Shown one piece after another: positions 43,600 to 54,018 of a stretch of 64,000 nt of DNA. The translations under genes and the position numbers were made by a program. The stretch comes from JAAXVQ01 sp964604705. GTDB lineage: Bacteria; Oederibacteriota; JAAXVQ01. The stretch lies in the NCBI GenBank assembly GCA_964604705.1, contig CAZSAP010000002.1, positions 1 through 64,000 on the forward strand. Direction: 5' to 3'. The notes under the pieces are model-generated. The model did no database searches. It was not told the origin of the DNA and was given only the letters and a program-made list of their open reading frames with translations. Within the stretch, counting starts at the first letter, position 1; each line of letters begins with the position of its first letter.

Positions 43600-46500
43600 T
43601 TACTTCACCAGCGCCACCTTCTTCTTCACGTTCAGTACCTCTTTACCGCTGACATCGGTTGCAACTATACGGCAGAAGTAGACACCCGGAGCCACGCTCA
43701 CCGCGTCCCACACGCTGGTCAACGTCTGCCCCGCCCCGCCGTCCTGCCGTTCTTCAATGCGCGCCACCCGTTCACCGGTCAACCGGTAGATGTCAATAGT
43801 GACCTTCACAATTCCGCGCAGTGTGTATCCAAACGTCACTCGCCCCCGCGCAGGGTTCGGAAATGCCGTAACTTGTCCCTCAGCGGCCCACGGAGTAGCC
43901 GTGACGGTTGGCGTTGGGGTTAGGGTGCTCACAGGTGTTGCTGTGAGCATAGGCGTGGGTGAAATCGTGGGTGTGGATGTCGCACTGGCCAGACTGAGTA
44001 CGTTCTTACCACCTTCTGTTCCACTGGCTGAAGCTCCGTACACTGTACCAGCCCGGCAGACGCGGATCCACTTCAAGAAAACTTCGCAATTATCGTTTCC
44101 TTCTACCGTGATTTGCAAACGAAATTGATGTCTACCTGTCCAACCCGTAATGCCTTTATAATCAAACGAACGGGTTATGCTCCCCCATTCGTACCTCGAG
44201 CACGATCCTATATCCCAATATTGCCATGTTCCACCTATTTCTTGAATGCCTATTTTCAATGATCTAAACAGGTGCCCATTCAGCTGTACCTCATTAAACG
44301 AATCCACATCACAATCGATGATTGGGGACAATACCTTGCCCCATGTCCCTGTCGCCGTCCGCGAAACATTTGCGCTCCAACCAAAGGTACCATACCCAAT
44401 CCATGCATTAAATCCGGGATTATTGCTTTCATCCATCCAGTTGGACGGCTTAACTCCAGGTGTTCCTGCGAAAACTTCCACCCACGCATTGGCTTCTGGT
44501 GTTGCCCCAGGTGTGATGGTTGGCGTCGGTGTGAACGTAGCAAGCGGAAGCGATGTACCGCCATTACGTAGTAACACTGAATCCAATACTACGGTTCCGT
44601 TAGCACCTTCTACAATTAATTCCACTCCCATATTTTTTACACCACTCCAGCCAGTAAGCTCCGGAAGGTTGAATGCATACTGCCCAGGCTGATTCAGCGA
44701 TCCGGTTAAAACGTGTTCTTCCCAGCCATCCGCTTGACTAAACACCGCGATTTTAAACGTCCCATAAGGAACACCCGAGACCGTAACACCTAAAATAGGT
44801 GTTACGGAAAGATCAACATTTTGGGAAAAGGACAACACTTTCCCCCAGGGTGCCCCTGAACAAGTATTTAATTCCGCCAAACCGTCCGTATTTGAATACA
44901 TTAACATGGCATTAAACGATGCATTATTCCTTTGATCGTACCATCCGGGAGGTTGTGCTCCGGCATAGGCCGTTGGAACATCATCAGAACGGTTAAATGT
45001 TTCTTTCCATTGGAAAAAAGGAGTAGGTGTTTTTGTTGGCGTTGGTGTGGACTGGTCGGAATGAAAAATGCGTATATAATCTATTTTCCCCTGTGAAACA
45101 CCAGAGGTCCCATTGATCCAAATCTTCAGAGTTACGGCCGAAGTATCCGCGTTGGCAGCTGCCGTGCTCAGGTTGACCTGACTGACACCCGAAGTCGTTA
45201 TGTGTGAAAAGAGAGGAAAATATCGATGTGCCCCGGACTCTTCCTGCAAGCCTACATCAAGATAGCCGGAAGCGGAGATGTCATCAAACTTAATTTCAAG
45301 TGTATTATAAATTTGAATATTTAAATTTTGCATCGGCGAACTCATAACGTCCCCATAGGTATTGACCGCGAGCAGTTGAATCACACCTTCTCCGCTACCA
45401 TTGCAGCGAACAGTTGCATTGTATTCTTGAGAATTGCTTTGATCACGCCAGCCGGCAGGAAGTGTTTGGTTTGCGCCATCGAAATCTTCAAAATAGGTGA
45501 TTGCAGGTGTAGGTGTCAAAGTCGGCGTATTGGTAGGTGTGTGAGTTGTGAGATCAACAAAATGTTTCTCGACAATTTGTTCATACCCATTATTTTCGTT
45601 CCATACGATGATTGGGGTATCCCCATTCAATGCTAGGCGAGGGCTCGTTGCGTAATTATTGACGTTGACATTAATTATGTCGCCCAATGAAGTCAAAATC
45701 CCATTGTTTAACCGACTGCAATAAATTTTCCCGTTTTCTTGCCAGGTGACAAAAACACCACCGGCTGAAACTTTAATATCTGCAGAACTGGCAGTGGCGG
45801 TGCTGTCCCGATTTAAATAAGTAAGATTGCCCACAGGATCTTTCAGACAAAGCTGGTTGCCATTATACCGTAGTTGATAGTGCATTCCATTATACACGGC
45901 CAGGGAGTAAGTGTAGTTCGTGACCTCTTCGTCAGACCAAGATGCCCAAAATTCATCCCAATAAAAACGGTGAAAGGTTCCATCGGCTCCTGGATAGGTC
46001 ATGTACAGTCTATTGCAAACCGGATCAACATAAATCGTAGAACCGTAGGTACTGCCAAGTGGCAAACCGGTATCGGGCCTTGGGCGTATTGTCCACTGCG
46101 TTCCTTCCCATTGCTCGCAACTTCCTTCAAGCGTTAGGTTAAGTTTATTTTGATAAACCACAAGATTTACCGGGAAGGTACTAATTTGATCATGCCCAAA
46201 ATTCTTGATTGTCACCCAGCTAGTTCCGTCCCATTTCTTAACGAAAAGACTATAGTACCGTCGTGTCTTCTCGCCTTGCACTAACTCAGTCTGTGTGTAC
46301 GATACATAAGGAATCCCATTCGCCACAGCCAATCGCGGCCTAAATGCGCCATTATTCCCGTTGATGCTTCCACCTATAAATTGCCAACTACTTCCATTCC
46401 AAACCTTGGCAAAAATATTTCCGTTTTCTTCCCATGCTACGTATTGTATTCCATCTGCACATATCACCTGGGCATTGATTGCATGCGCGTTCAAATTCTG

Positions 46501-46626
46501 ATTTAAACTTCCCCCATCTTGCTGCCAGTCAGCCCAAAGTGTAGTGTTTCCTAAAGCAACCACAATAAGCATTACAAACCCAGCCAAAATCCCTGGTCGC
46601 ACCTTCCTACTCAACATTTTTTTCAT
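43600..46626 (-). CDS. Surface protein: WNG propeller and three jelly-roll modules (type I C-terminus)
   Basis: 1008 residues; ATG 46626 with TAGGAGG five bases upstream. The signal peptide is about 1-32. Residues 35-370 form a propeller of the WNGSSW type, with blades such as FAKVWNGSSWQFIGGSIN and LFVKKWDGTSWVTIKNF. It is related to the N-terminus of 16578-21455 and the second propeller of 10165-14418. Three jelly-roll modules follow (about 383-530, 545-695, 715-865); the middle one has the YSDD-like RSDDVP opening and the PGWYDQ turn. A short Thr/Pro linker and the type I C-terminal domain (ending KKKVALVK) complete the protein. It lies between the two regulatory blocks and is a candidate target of either. 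Confidence 0.88.
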   Translation of the reverse strand: MKKMLSRKVRPGILAGFVMLIVVALGNTTLWADWQQDGGSLNQNLNAHAINAQVICADGIQYVAWEENGNIFAKVWNGSSWQFIGGSINGNNGAFRPRLAVANGIPYVSYTQTELVQGEKTRRYYSLFVKKWDGTSWVTIKNFGHDQISTFPVNLVVYQNKLNLTLEGSCEQWEGTQWTIRPRPDTGLPLGSTYGSTIYVDPVCNRLYMTYPGADGTFHRFYWDEFWASWSDEEVTNYTYSLAVYNGMHYQLRYNGNQLCLKDPVGNLTYLNRDSTATASSADIKVSAGGVFVTWQENGKIYCSRLNNGILTSLGDIINVNVNNYATSPRLALNGDTPIIVWNENNGYEQIVEKHFVDLTTHTPTNTPTLTPTPAITYFEDFDGANQTLPAGWRDQSNSQEYNATVRCNGSGEGVIQLLAVNTYGDVMSSPMQNLNIQIYNTLEIKFDDISASGYLDVGLQEESGAHRYFPLFSHITTSGVSQVNLSTAAANADTSAVTLKIWINGTSGVSQGKIDYIRIFHSDQSTPTPTKTPTPFFQWKETFNRSDDVPTAYAGAQPPGWYDQRNNASFNAMLMYSNTDGLAELNTCSGAPWGKVLSFSQNVDLSVTPILGVTVSGVPYGTFKIAVFSQADGWEEHVLTGSLNQPGQYAFNLPELTGWSGVKNMGVELIVEGANGTVVLDSVLLRNGGTSLPLATFTPTPTITPGATPEANAWVEVFAGTPGVKPSNWMDESNNPGFNAWIGYGTFGWSANVSRTATGTWGKVLSPIIDCDVDSFNEVQLNGHLFRSLKIGIQEIGGTWQYWDIGSCSRYEWGSITRSFDYKGITGWTGRHQFRLQITVEGNDNCEVFLKWIRVCRAGTVYGASASGTEGGKNVLSLASATSTPTISPTPMLTATPVSTLTPTPTVTATPWAAEGQVTAFPNPARGRVTFGYTLRGIVKVTIDIYRLTGERVARIEERQDGGAGQTLTSVWDAVSVAPGVYFCRIVATDVSGKEVLNVKKKVALVK

Positions 46627-46683
46627 GTTGCCTCCTAGGTAACTTTATTGGTTATCCCCTCAGGTCATTGGCTCCTCCCCCGC

Positions 46684-49600
46684 TCACTTCACGACTGCCA
46701 CCTTGGTCCACTCCTTGTGCCCACCCGACGCGTAGTAGACCAAGTAAATCCCACTCCCCACTTTTGTTCCATGACGGTTGGTGCCATCCCAGAGAACTTC
46801 GTTAATCTGTTCAGGCACAAAACTCTCGCCATTGGCCAAGGTGATAATTTCGTTGCCCAATTGGTTGTAAATTCGGATCTGCACCGGTGAAGCGTCGGCT
46901 TGGTACCAGCGTATCCGGGCGCGCTCGTTGTGAACGGGGTTGATCTGGCTGTGCCATATGCGCAGGCGTTTTTCGGAGTCAGGGATGGGCGTGTTGGCGG
47001 GGGTGGGGGTTGCGGTGGAGGTGAGCGTCGCTGTTGGAGTTGGGGTACATGTGGGTGTGCTGGTAGCGGTATTTTCCGGGGTTACGTACATGGTCTGCGT
47101 AGGCGTAGGCGTAACTGTTGAGGTGATGGTGGGCGTGGGCGAAACTGTACACGTCATGGTAGCTGTTGGGGTCGGGGTAGGTTGCAGTTGAGCCTGGAAT
47201 TGATATACATGTCCGTTATCTGCCACTGCATATATTTCACACTGAAAATTATTATCCCCGTCGCCCACAGCTATTGCCTTTAACGGCGAACCGGCATCGC
47301 CTAAATCCCGCGGTTGCCAGATTGTACCATTAAATTTCACCTGATACGCATGCCCATCCAGGCAAGCTACATACACTTCATCTTGCCCATCATTGTCACC
47401 GTCGCCCACAGCTATTGCCTGACAGGCTTCAGGCAAAACAGCTATACTCTGGTTTAGCCAATCCGAACCACTCCATTTGGATTGATAAACGTTTTTATCC
47501 GAATTGGCACTGTAGAGTTCATTAGCTCCGTTTTTATCCACATCCCCAAACGCTATTCCCCGTGTCTCTCCGTTGCCCGTGACCAATACAGGGGTTTTAC
47601 TCCATGTGCTTCCATTATATTTAAGTTGATAAATACGTCGGTCTTGGTTAGCAACATAAAGCTCATCGACTTGGTCATTATCTCCATCTCCAGAACTCAA
47701 ACAAAAAACAGTTCCCAAGTTAGAAACTACACCTGAATTCGAAAAGGCTTCCACAACGCTCATGTTACTCGCTGCATTTATAGAAACCCCGTATACTTCC
47801 ACCACCCCGTCTTTATTACAATCGCCGCTGACTATAGGGCCAGGCAGCGCGCGTATACTTTGAGTATCCCAACTTGAATAATTAACCCGGTATTGGTTTG
47901 TCAAGGACTTTGAACCTGCACCAACTAGCTCCCAATCGCCATCTTGATCTATATCGGCCATAAGCAGACTGTTGAAACACGTCTGCAGATCTTCAGGTAA
48001 ATAACTGATATTCCACAGCGACGTTTTTTTATATTTGATAAGCATATGTTCATTATTGGCAACATACACCTCAGCTTGTCCATCCCGGTCCGCATCACCA
48101 ATGACAATGCCACTGGCGCCAGAAGTGGCGGGATTTCCGCCTTTCCCCAAGTCATTGATTTCCCACTGCAATGGAGCGCTTAAAGGAATGAGTGAAGTAA
48201 AACAGGACTTAATCACATATGTATATTCACTACAATGTAAAATTAAATCAAACAAACCTGGGGTAGAAGAAACCGCAAACTGATCAGTTACTCTGGAGTC
48301 ATTTAAAATTGTTTGATTCGTTCCGTCGATGCTTTGACTAAATATTTTTAGTTGCGTTTGGGTAATCTGGGATAAATATTTTCCTTGGATACTTAAATTT
48401 AAATTAGAGCTGACTAAACTTTGTGAAGGACGGATCGTGTTTATATTCGGCAATCTAATTCTAGTTACAAACGCATCACACCCCGTTGTAAATAGACGTA
48501 TTGGCTGCCCCCATGCTAATTGGCTGTATCCTGCTGCATAGACATTTCCACTTCCATCGATGGCTATAGGAGCACTATAATTATCCCCATTCCCTCCTAA
48601 AAAACTATTCCAAACTAAACTTCCACTGCTATTAAGTTTGGCAACAAAACCATCAGTACTTCCAAAAAACATTCGCAGGGGAGTTCCCCAATTGGCAGTA
48701 CTATAGCCTGCAACAAACATATTTCCACTACCATCCAGCGCGAGAGAAGTACCACTACCATACACCCTACTATCCTCTCCACTACCTCCTAAAAAAGTGT
48801 TCCAAATTATATCTCCATTGTTATTGAACTTAGCCACAAAAAAATCAGCAATTCCACCGCTAAAACTTCGGAAAGGACTACCCCAAGTCGCCGTGCTAAA
48901 CCCTGACACACATATATTGCCGCTCCCATCCAACGCAATCGAATGACCCGTATCTACACCAGGACCACCTAAAAAAGTATTCCAGATCAAATTCCCGCCA
49001 TTGTTAAGCTTAGCGATAAATCCATCTGTATTTCCTGAAAAAATCTGTATCGGTGTTCCCCACGTAAATGTACTATGTCCTGACATATAAACATTTCCAC
49101 TACCATCCAGTGTAATGGAATTTCCATCATCATTTCCAGCGCCACCTAAAAAGGTATTCCAGACTAAATTCCCATTATTGCTAAGTTTAGCGACGAAACT
49201 ATCGCTGCCTGCCCCTGAAAATCCTCTCACAGGTGCACCCCAAGAGGCACAGCTAAATCCTGTTACATATATATTTCCGTTACTATCTAACATGAGTGAA
49301 TTACCTTGATCAGTATCACCACTTCCAAGAAAACTATTCCAAACCAAACTTCCATTATTGTTTAGTTTGGTGACAAAAGCATCGCTACTGCCTCCTGAAA
49401 ATACCCTTACCGGGGTACCCCAAGTATGTTTGCTAAATCCTGCCACATATATATTTCCACTTGCATCAACCACGATCGAAGTTCCATAATCCGCTCCATT
49501 GCTTCCAAAAAAACTATTCCAAACCAAATTTCCATTGTTGTTAAGTTTGGCGACAAAAACATCGTAACCGCCTGTAAACGGATTCACAGGCACACCCCAT

Positions 49601-50328
49601 GTGGATGTACTTCTCCCCGTCACATAAATATTTTTATCCTTATCGAGCGCAATCGAGGTTCCGTAATCATTCCCATCGCCACCTAAAAACGTATTCCATG
49701 TCAGCATAGGATCTATTACCAATGTGTAGCGTGAATAATAAGTTGCTTCAAAGCCCACCATACATTTGCCTAACACTTTAAAATGCACTGCGATCGGATA
49801 CCTTACTCCGTTTCTTTCTTCCCAGGCTGAAGGCGCAGCTTCGCGCATTTCTCCCTGCTCAAACTTGATAACTAAATCACCATTCTCAGCAACACGCACA
49901 GGTCGGTTATAGCGCAACCGAATTTGTTCAACTGGGTTCCCCGGCAACCCAGCCTTGATCCGATACGTACTTTTGGCAATACCACCATTAACCGTAGCAT
50001 ACTCCACACTCACTCCCGGCCAAGCCTCCTCATATACCACTGTCTGCAAGGGCTGTACTTTGAGGGCAGAGGTTCTCGCTTGGGGTACAGCGGACGTAGT
50101 TTTAGGTATCCTTTGCTGTGCACCTACCAGTTCAACTTGCAACGCATGGTCCCGCGCTCCCACAAGCATTTTCCCAGGCCCAAACCCCAATACATGCCCA
50201 CCTGCGGTATATTGCTGCCACTTGCCAGTCAACGATTGCGCCGAAAGACCCTGCGGATGTACAGATACACACAAAAGCGCAGCTCCCATCAGAAGCCATC
50301 GTAAACCATTTTCAAATATATTTTTCAT
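46684..50328 (-). CDS. Surface protein: SBBP-repeat propeller plus FG-GAP-like propeller (type II C-terminus)
   Basis: 1214 residues; ATG 50328 with GGAGG six bases upstream. After the signal peptide (about 1-30), residues 32-205 match the N-terminal domain usually found before SBBP repeats (VVYEEAWPGVSVEYATVNGG, APSAWEERNGVRYP, then YTLVIDP). About seven SBBP repeats of 56 residues follow (about 210-610), each with WNSFLGSG, a GNIYVTGFS strand and FVAKLNNNG. An IPT-like domain (about 615-700) and an FG-GAP/VCBS-like propeller (about 705-1050) with calcium-type loops (GDADRDGQAEVYVA, GDGDNDGQDEVYVA) come next. A Thr/Pro linker and the type II C-terminal domain end the protein. The second half parallels 24654-27701. 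Confidence 0.88.
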   Translation of the reverse strand: MKNIFENGLRWLLMGAALLCVSVHPQGLSAQSLTGKWQQYTAGGHVLGFGPGKMLVGARDHALQVELVGAQQRIPKTTSAVPQARTSALKVQPLQTVVYEEAWPGVSVEYATVNGGIAKSTYRIKAGLPGNPVEQIRLRYNRPVRVAENGDLVIKFEQGEMREAAPSAWEERNGVRYPIAVHFKVLGKCMVGFEATYYSRYTLVIDPMLTWNTFLGGDGNDYGTSIALDKDKNIYVTGRSTSTWGVPVNPFTGGYDVFVAKLNNNGNLVWNSFFGSNGADYGTSIVVDASGNIYVAGFSKHTWGTPVRVFSGGSSDAFVTKLNNNGSLVWNSFLGSGDTDQGNSLMLDSNGNIYVTGFSCASWGAPVRGFSGAGSDSFVAKLSNNGNLVWNTFLGGAGNDDGNSITLDGSGNVYMSGHSTFTWGTPIQIFSGNTDGFIAKLNNGGNLIWNTFLGGPGVDTGHSIALDGSGNICVSGFSTATWGSPFRSFSGGIADFFVAKFNNNGDIIWNTFLGGSGEDSRVYGSGTSLALDGSGNMFVAGYSTANWGTPLRMFFGSTDGFVAKLNSSGSLVWNSFLGGNGDNYSAPIAIDGSGNVYAAGYSQLAWGQPIRLFTTGCDAFVTRIRLPNINTIRPSQSLVSSNLNLSIQGKYLSQITQTQLKIFSQSIDGTNQTILNDSRVTDQFAVSSTPGLFDLILHCSEYTYVIKSCFTSLIPLSAPLQWEINDLGKGGNPATSGASGIVIGDADRDGQAEVYVANNEHMLIKYKKTSLWNISYLPEDLQTCFNSLLMADIDQDGDWELVGAGSKSLTNQYRVNYSSWDTQSIRALPGPIVSGDCNKDGVVEVYGVSINAASNMSVVEAFSNSGVVSNLGTVFCLSSGDGDNDQVDELYVANQDRRIYQLKYNGSTWSKTPVLVTGNGETRGIAFGDVDKNGANELYSANSDKNVYQSKWSGSDWLNQSIAVLPEACQAIAVGDGDNDGQDEVYVACLDGHAYQVKFNGTIWQPRDLGDAGSPLKAIAVGDGDNNFQCEIYAVADNGHVYQFQAQLQPTPTPTATMTCTVSPTPTITSTVTPTPTQTMYVTPENTATSTPTCTPTPTATLTSTATPTPANTPIPDSEKRLRIWHSQINPVHNERARIRWYQADASPVQIRIYNQLGNEIITLANGESFVPEQINEVLWDGTNRHGTKVGSGIYLVYYASGGHKEWTKVAVVK

Positions 50329-50408
50329 ATCCGCCTCCGAACTTCTCCCTGGGTCATGAGTGCTTGCCTCGATATGATGCTTAAGCTATATTTTAATTCG
50401 CAATTACT

Positions 50409-51047
50409 TCACATCGCATCCCAGCAACAATTTTGCCCAATCTGGAGTTGTGAATGTCCCGCCACAAGTACTTTCGTGATTTTTTCTTGCATTTTTTCCC
50501 GAATGACTTTGGCCAGCTTATCCTTGGCCCTTGATTTGATCAACCCGTAGTGCGTTCGCGTGATGTTCATTCGCTGCGCGGCTTCGGCATAGGAGTAGTC
50601 TGAGAAGTATAGTTGGAGGCAGGTTGCCAATTTTTCCGGCAACTGGAAAACAATGCCGTGAAGTTTATTCAGTTGTTCTTGGCGGATGAAATGGTCTTCC
50701 GGATTTTCGTGACAGACAAACTTGCTCCACTCGCGGTCGAGGACAAACTCATCTCTGGGGAAAACTTCCGAGCGGCGTATCTTTTCTTTTAACTTTGCAA
50801 AACATATATTGCGGGCAATCTGGATAAGCCAGGTGGTTACCTCTGCCTGAAACCGGAAGGAAGCCAGCTTGTTCTGGGCAAAGACCCGAAAAAAGACTTC
50901 CTGTGCAACATCCAGGGCATCTTCCCGGTGACGTAAAAGTCTCTGCGTCACACCCACGATCATGGGAAAACATTGTTGATACATTTCTTCCTGGGCTTGC
51001 TTATCTCCTCTTTGCGCGGCGCGTACCACAGCCTCCTGTATGCGCAT
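50409..51047 (-). CDS. ECF-type RNA polymerase sigma factor (second copy)
   Basis: 212 residues from ATG 51047 (run of G five bases upstream); GTG 51053 is the alternative. Region 2 is clear at about 15-95: DALDVAQEVFFRVFAQNKLA and WLIQIARNICFAKLKEKIRR. Region 4 (about 130-190) has LPEKLATCLQLYFSDYSYAEAA and a helix-turn-helix ending HYGLIKSRAKDKL. It is the paralogue of the sigma factor at 39744. The tail of about 20 residues (ending NCCWDAM) has two adjacent cysteines, which could sense metal or redox (speculative). No anti-sigma gene is adjacent. It lies 180 bases after the second regulator gene and just above the 46684 surface protein. Confidence 0.9.
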   Translation of the reverse strand: MRIQEAVVRAAQRGDKQAQEEMYQQCFPMIVGVTQRLLRHREDALDVAQEVFFRVFAQNKLASFRFQAEVTTWLIQIARNICFAKLKEKIRRSEVFPRDEFVLDREWSKFVCHENPEDHFIRQEQLNKLHGIVFQLPEKLATCLQLYFSDYSYAEAAQRMNITRTHYGLIKSRAKDKLAKVIREKMQEKITKVLVAGHSQLQIGQNCCWDAM

Positions 51048-51227
51048 AGCCACCCCCCGGTGAATGAATAGGTCACAGGCCTAGCACGCCGAGCGGCGAA
51101 CTCATCGCTGCACGCGCGCGCCTATGCTGGAGACAAAAATATCACGCAAAGAACTCTGCCTTATGGAAGGAGGGTGATTTTTTTGTGAAAAGGAAATAAC
51201 CTCGGAACGGCCGGCAAGGCCTTCGGA

Positions 51228-52757
51228 CTACTTTGTCAGTTTGTACCCAACCCCACTGACTGTTTCAATGCAACGATCGTACGGCGAAACTTTTTTTCTC
51301 AAATTTTTCACTTGCGAGGTAACGGCATTTTCGGTCACCACGGTTGCCGGATCTTGGTGCAGGGCCTCCATGATGGCTTCACGCGTCACCACATGCTCGG
51401 CGTTGCGGATGAATAAGCGCAGCAGTTCGTACTCCATGGGGCGGAGATCAAGTCGCTTCTCACCGGCATAGGCCTCATGCTTTTGGGGCAGCACCCGCAA
51501 TGCGCCAAACCCCTCAACCACCTCATCGTTGGGTTGCGATTCCGGCTGAGGCGTCGCGGCGTCACCCAACCCATGAAGTTTCCGGTGACTGCGCAAAACG
51601 TCTTCGATATCGTCTGCGGTCAGCGTGTCGCTGGGACAGACGAGCACACCGTCCTCAATGACCGCTTCAAGGTCGCTGATGTTTCCCGGAAACTCCTGTT
51701 GTTCCAGGCGCGTGAAAACCTCGGGATCCATCCGCAACATCCGCCCCTTGTGCTGGAGGCTAAAGCGCGCGACCATGCGCTCCACCAGCCCGCGCAGGTC
51801 TTCCGGCCGTTCCCGCAACGGCGGGATTTCCAACGTGCTCATGCGCTTCAACCGGCTTAAAAATGTTTCATCAAAATTGGGGTTGCTCTTGTCCGTGTGG
51901 AGCGCCAGCACGAACACGCAATCCAGTGCCTGGACCGTGCGGGCTCCCAGCGGCCGATAGTGCTTGGTGGCCAAGACATCCAGTAGTTTGCCTTGAAGGT
52001 TCCTGGGCAAAAACGCCACGTCGTCAAAAAAAATCACTCCATGTTTGCCTTTTTCGATCAGCCCAGGACGGGAATGGCCTGTGGCCGAATGCGGGGATTT
52101 TTCTCCGAACACATTAGCCTCGAACAGGGTTTCCGAATATTCCACACATCCAATCCGCACCCAGGGAAGTTTCCGGGGCCCCTGGTTTTCTTGCATAAGC
52201 TCATAATAGTACTGCGCCATGCGGGTTTTTCCACTCCCCGGCTCCCCCATCAGCAGTAAATCTTTGCGGACAACGGCCAATTGCTTCAATTTTTTTAGCC
52301 ATAGAATGCTTTGGGGTGAGCGGAAATAGGGTCGATCGCCGTTGGCAAAATGAGGCTCCACTGTTGTATCGGGTGTTTCGAAATAGGAATTCACGTGCCG
52401 GAGCAAGCGGCGCGTATCCACCACCGGCAAGGGGGCGTAGTCGTTGTCATTGATGCCAATGCGCTCCACCTCCCCAATCCTGTCCCCGTCCAAGTAGCGG
52501 CTGAGGATAATCACCGGCAATTCTTTTTTCGACCATTTCTTGCGGATATGCTTGAGCACCGTGATTCCGCTGCAATCCTCTTCGCATCCCGTGAGGTCCA
52601 TGTCCAGCAACACAATGTCCGGCTTCACGTTTCCCAAGGTTGCGTACGCTTGCGCCTCGCTGAAGGCTGCGGTGATGACAAACCCTTCCCGGCGGAACAA
52701 GCCTTCAAAATTCCGCACGGTTTTTTTATCGTCGTTGACGATCAGCATCTGTTTCAT
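51228..52757 (-). CDS. Response regulator: receiver, AAA+ without GAFTGA, OmpR-type winged helix (second copy)
   Basis: 509 residues; start overlaps the kinase stop (ATGA). The layout equals 40583-42139. The receiver has Asp 52 and again Asn 8 and Leu 110 in place of the usual acidic and Lys residues. The AAA+ domain has Walker A GEPGSGKT (171-178), Walker B VIFFDD (241-246), the PPLRER signature near 317, and no GAFTGA (EKSPHSATGHSRPG in its place). A winged helix follows (about 415-509) with LRPMEYELLRLFIRNAEHVV and VSGVGYKLTK. Identical departures in both paralogues argue that they are functional rather than decay. Likely regulates through a polymerase holoenzyme other than sigma-54 (inference); direct interplay with the neighbouring ECF factor is possible but unproven. 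Confidence 0.9.
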   Translation of the reverse strand: MKQMLIVNDDKKTVRNFEGLFRREGFVITAAFSEAQAYATLGNVKPDIVLLDMDLTGCEEDCSGITVLKHIRKKWSKKELPVIILSRYLDGDRIGEVERIGINDNDYAPLPVVDTRRLLRHVNSYFETPDTTVEPHFANGDRPYFRSPQSILWLKKLKQLAVVRKDLLLMGEPGSGKTRMAQYYYELMQENQGPRKLPWVRIGCVEYSETLFEANVFGEKSPHSATGHSRPGLIEKGKHGVIFFDDVAFLPRNLQGKLLDVLATKHYRPLGARTVQALDCVFVLALHTDKSNPNFDETFLSRLKRMSTLEIPPLRERPEDLRGLVERMVARFSLQHKGRMLRMDPEVFTRLEQQEFPGNISDLEAVIEDGVLVCPSDTLTADDIEDVLRSHRKLHGLGDAATPQPESQPNDEVVEGFGALRVLPQKHEAYAGEKRLDLRPMEYELLRLFIRNAEHVVTREAIMEALHQDPATVVTENAVTSQVKNLRKKVSPYDRCIETVSGVGYKLTK

Positions 52758-54007
52758 GGTTTTCCGGCCCCTCCGCGTGGCAAGCGCAGGCGGAACGTCG
52801 TGCCTGCGCCTTCCTGGCTTTCGGTGATGCCTAGGTCGCCGCCGTGCAGGGCGACCAAACGCCGGGCATTGGAGAGCCCCAGCCCACTGCCTTTCTCATG
52901 GTTGGCCGCATCCACCCGCCGCACGTACGGCTTGAACACGTCCTCCCAGGCGTCGTTGGGAATGCCCACGCCCTGATCGATGACCTCCAGCTGTACCTGC
53001 GACTCGGTGCGCGCCATTTCCAGTCGTATGGCCGTCTTGGGCGGAGAATATTTCATGGCATTGTCCAACAGGTTCATCAGCACCGACCCGAGAAGAATCG
53101 GGTCTCCCTCCACCCAGCACGCGTCGCCCGCGGGCCGATAACTGAGGGCGATCCCTTTGTCCAGGGCCTGCCGGGCATAGTTTTCCATGACAAACCGCAC
53201 CCGCTCATCCATGTCCGTGGGGCAGCGGACCACCTTTATTTTTCCCCGCCCCAACTGATCGTTGAACCGCAAGTTTTCCAGGACCCTCTGCACGGCGAGC
53301 AAATTGGTCTTTATGTTCCGCATGACCCCGAGGATGCCCAGCCGGGAATAATTGCCGCGATCCTGATCGAGAAATTGGGCAATCTGGTTGAAGATCGGCT
53401 GAAGGTTGTGCATGGCGTCGTGCGAAATGGCCGAGAGCATGGCCGCTTTCATTTTTTCGGTTGCCTGCAATTTCATCAAAAGCAAGACCAAAAAAATTAA
53501 GAGCGCCAGGGAGATGCCCAAGGAGACGCCAATCATGCGTTTGGCCCGGCGCGTCTCTTCAAGGGAATACGCCGCCAAAATGGACGCCCAACTCCCGGGC
53601 TGGTATTCCAGGGGCACGCTTACCCAAAAAATATTTCCCGGACCCTCCCAGGCCATTTTTCGGTGCCCGCGCGGACGCCGCAGCAGGCCCTGGTCTTCCT
53701 CCGGGGTTAAGGTCCCAATTTTCGAGACCGCCTCATCGCCCACATACAGCACCAGGCATTTGACGTAGTACATCTCGTGCATCAGGCGCAGTATGTCATA
53801 GAAATAATGATGTTCGCGATTGGCCAGAAAACTCTCCGACGCTTCCGCAATTTTTTCCGTCAGTTGAAAGTGCTGGCGCTCGCGGTCTTTTTCCATATGC
53901 GAAAGATGGAAGGCAATAAGTCCATTGGCCGCCAGCGTCACGGCGACCACCCCTGCCGCGATCAGCAACCGGGTGTGGGCCTTGGCCGTTTTCCAAAACC
54001 GCTGCAT
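52754..54007 (-). CDS. Membrane sensor histidine kinase (second copy)
   Basis: 417 residues from ATG 54007 (GAGGAGG upstream), 11 bases after the sensor gene; a TTG at 54022 is rejected. TM1 (about 12-32) and TM2 (about 158-180) enclose a sensor of about 125 residues with an aromatic-rich patch (NREHHYFYDILRLMHEMYYV). The H-box reads AISHDAMHNLQPI around His 196, the same odd form as the first kinase. The ATP domain shows LMNLLDNAMKYS, DQGVGIP and GSGLGLSNARRL. It is coupled to its regulator by an ATGA overlap. The exported two-part sensor encoded immediately upstream is the likely signal-bringing partner outside the membrane (inference). Confidence 0.92.
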   Translation of the reverse strand: MQRFWKTAKAHTRLLIAAGVVAVTLAANGLIAFHLSHMEKDRERQHFQLTEKIAEASESFLANREHHYFYDILRLMHEMYYVKCLVLYVGDEAVSKIGTLTPEEDQGLLRRPRGHRKMAWEGPGNIFWVSVPLEYQPGSWASILAAYSLEETRRAKRMIGVSLGISLALLIFLVLLLMKLQATEKMKAAMLSAISHDAMHNLQPIFNQIAQFLDQDRGNYSRLGILGVMRNIKTNLLAVQRVLENLRFNDQLGRGKIKVVRCPTDMDERVRFVMENYARQALDKGIALSYRPAGDACWVEGDPILLGSVLMNLLDNAMKYSPPKTAIRLEMARTESQVQLEVIDQGVGIPNDAWEDVFKPYVRRVDAANHEKGSGLGLSNARRLVALHGGDLGITESQEGAGTTFRLRLPRGGAGKP

Positions 54008-54018
54008 CGTCTGCCTCC

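Noticed and set aside
51048..51227. Hairpins near 51085-51100 and 51206-51226 as terminators
   Set aside because: Stems are four or five pairs with no T-run; nothing else could be supported in this gap.
52350..53500. Large plus-strand frames opposite the second kinase and regulator
   Set aside because: The GC-rich coding sequence of the minus strand leaves open antisense frames. The minus-strand products have complete catalytic motifs and coupled starts.
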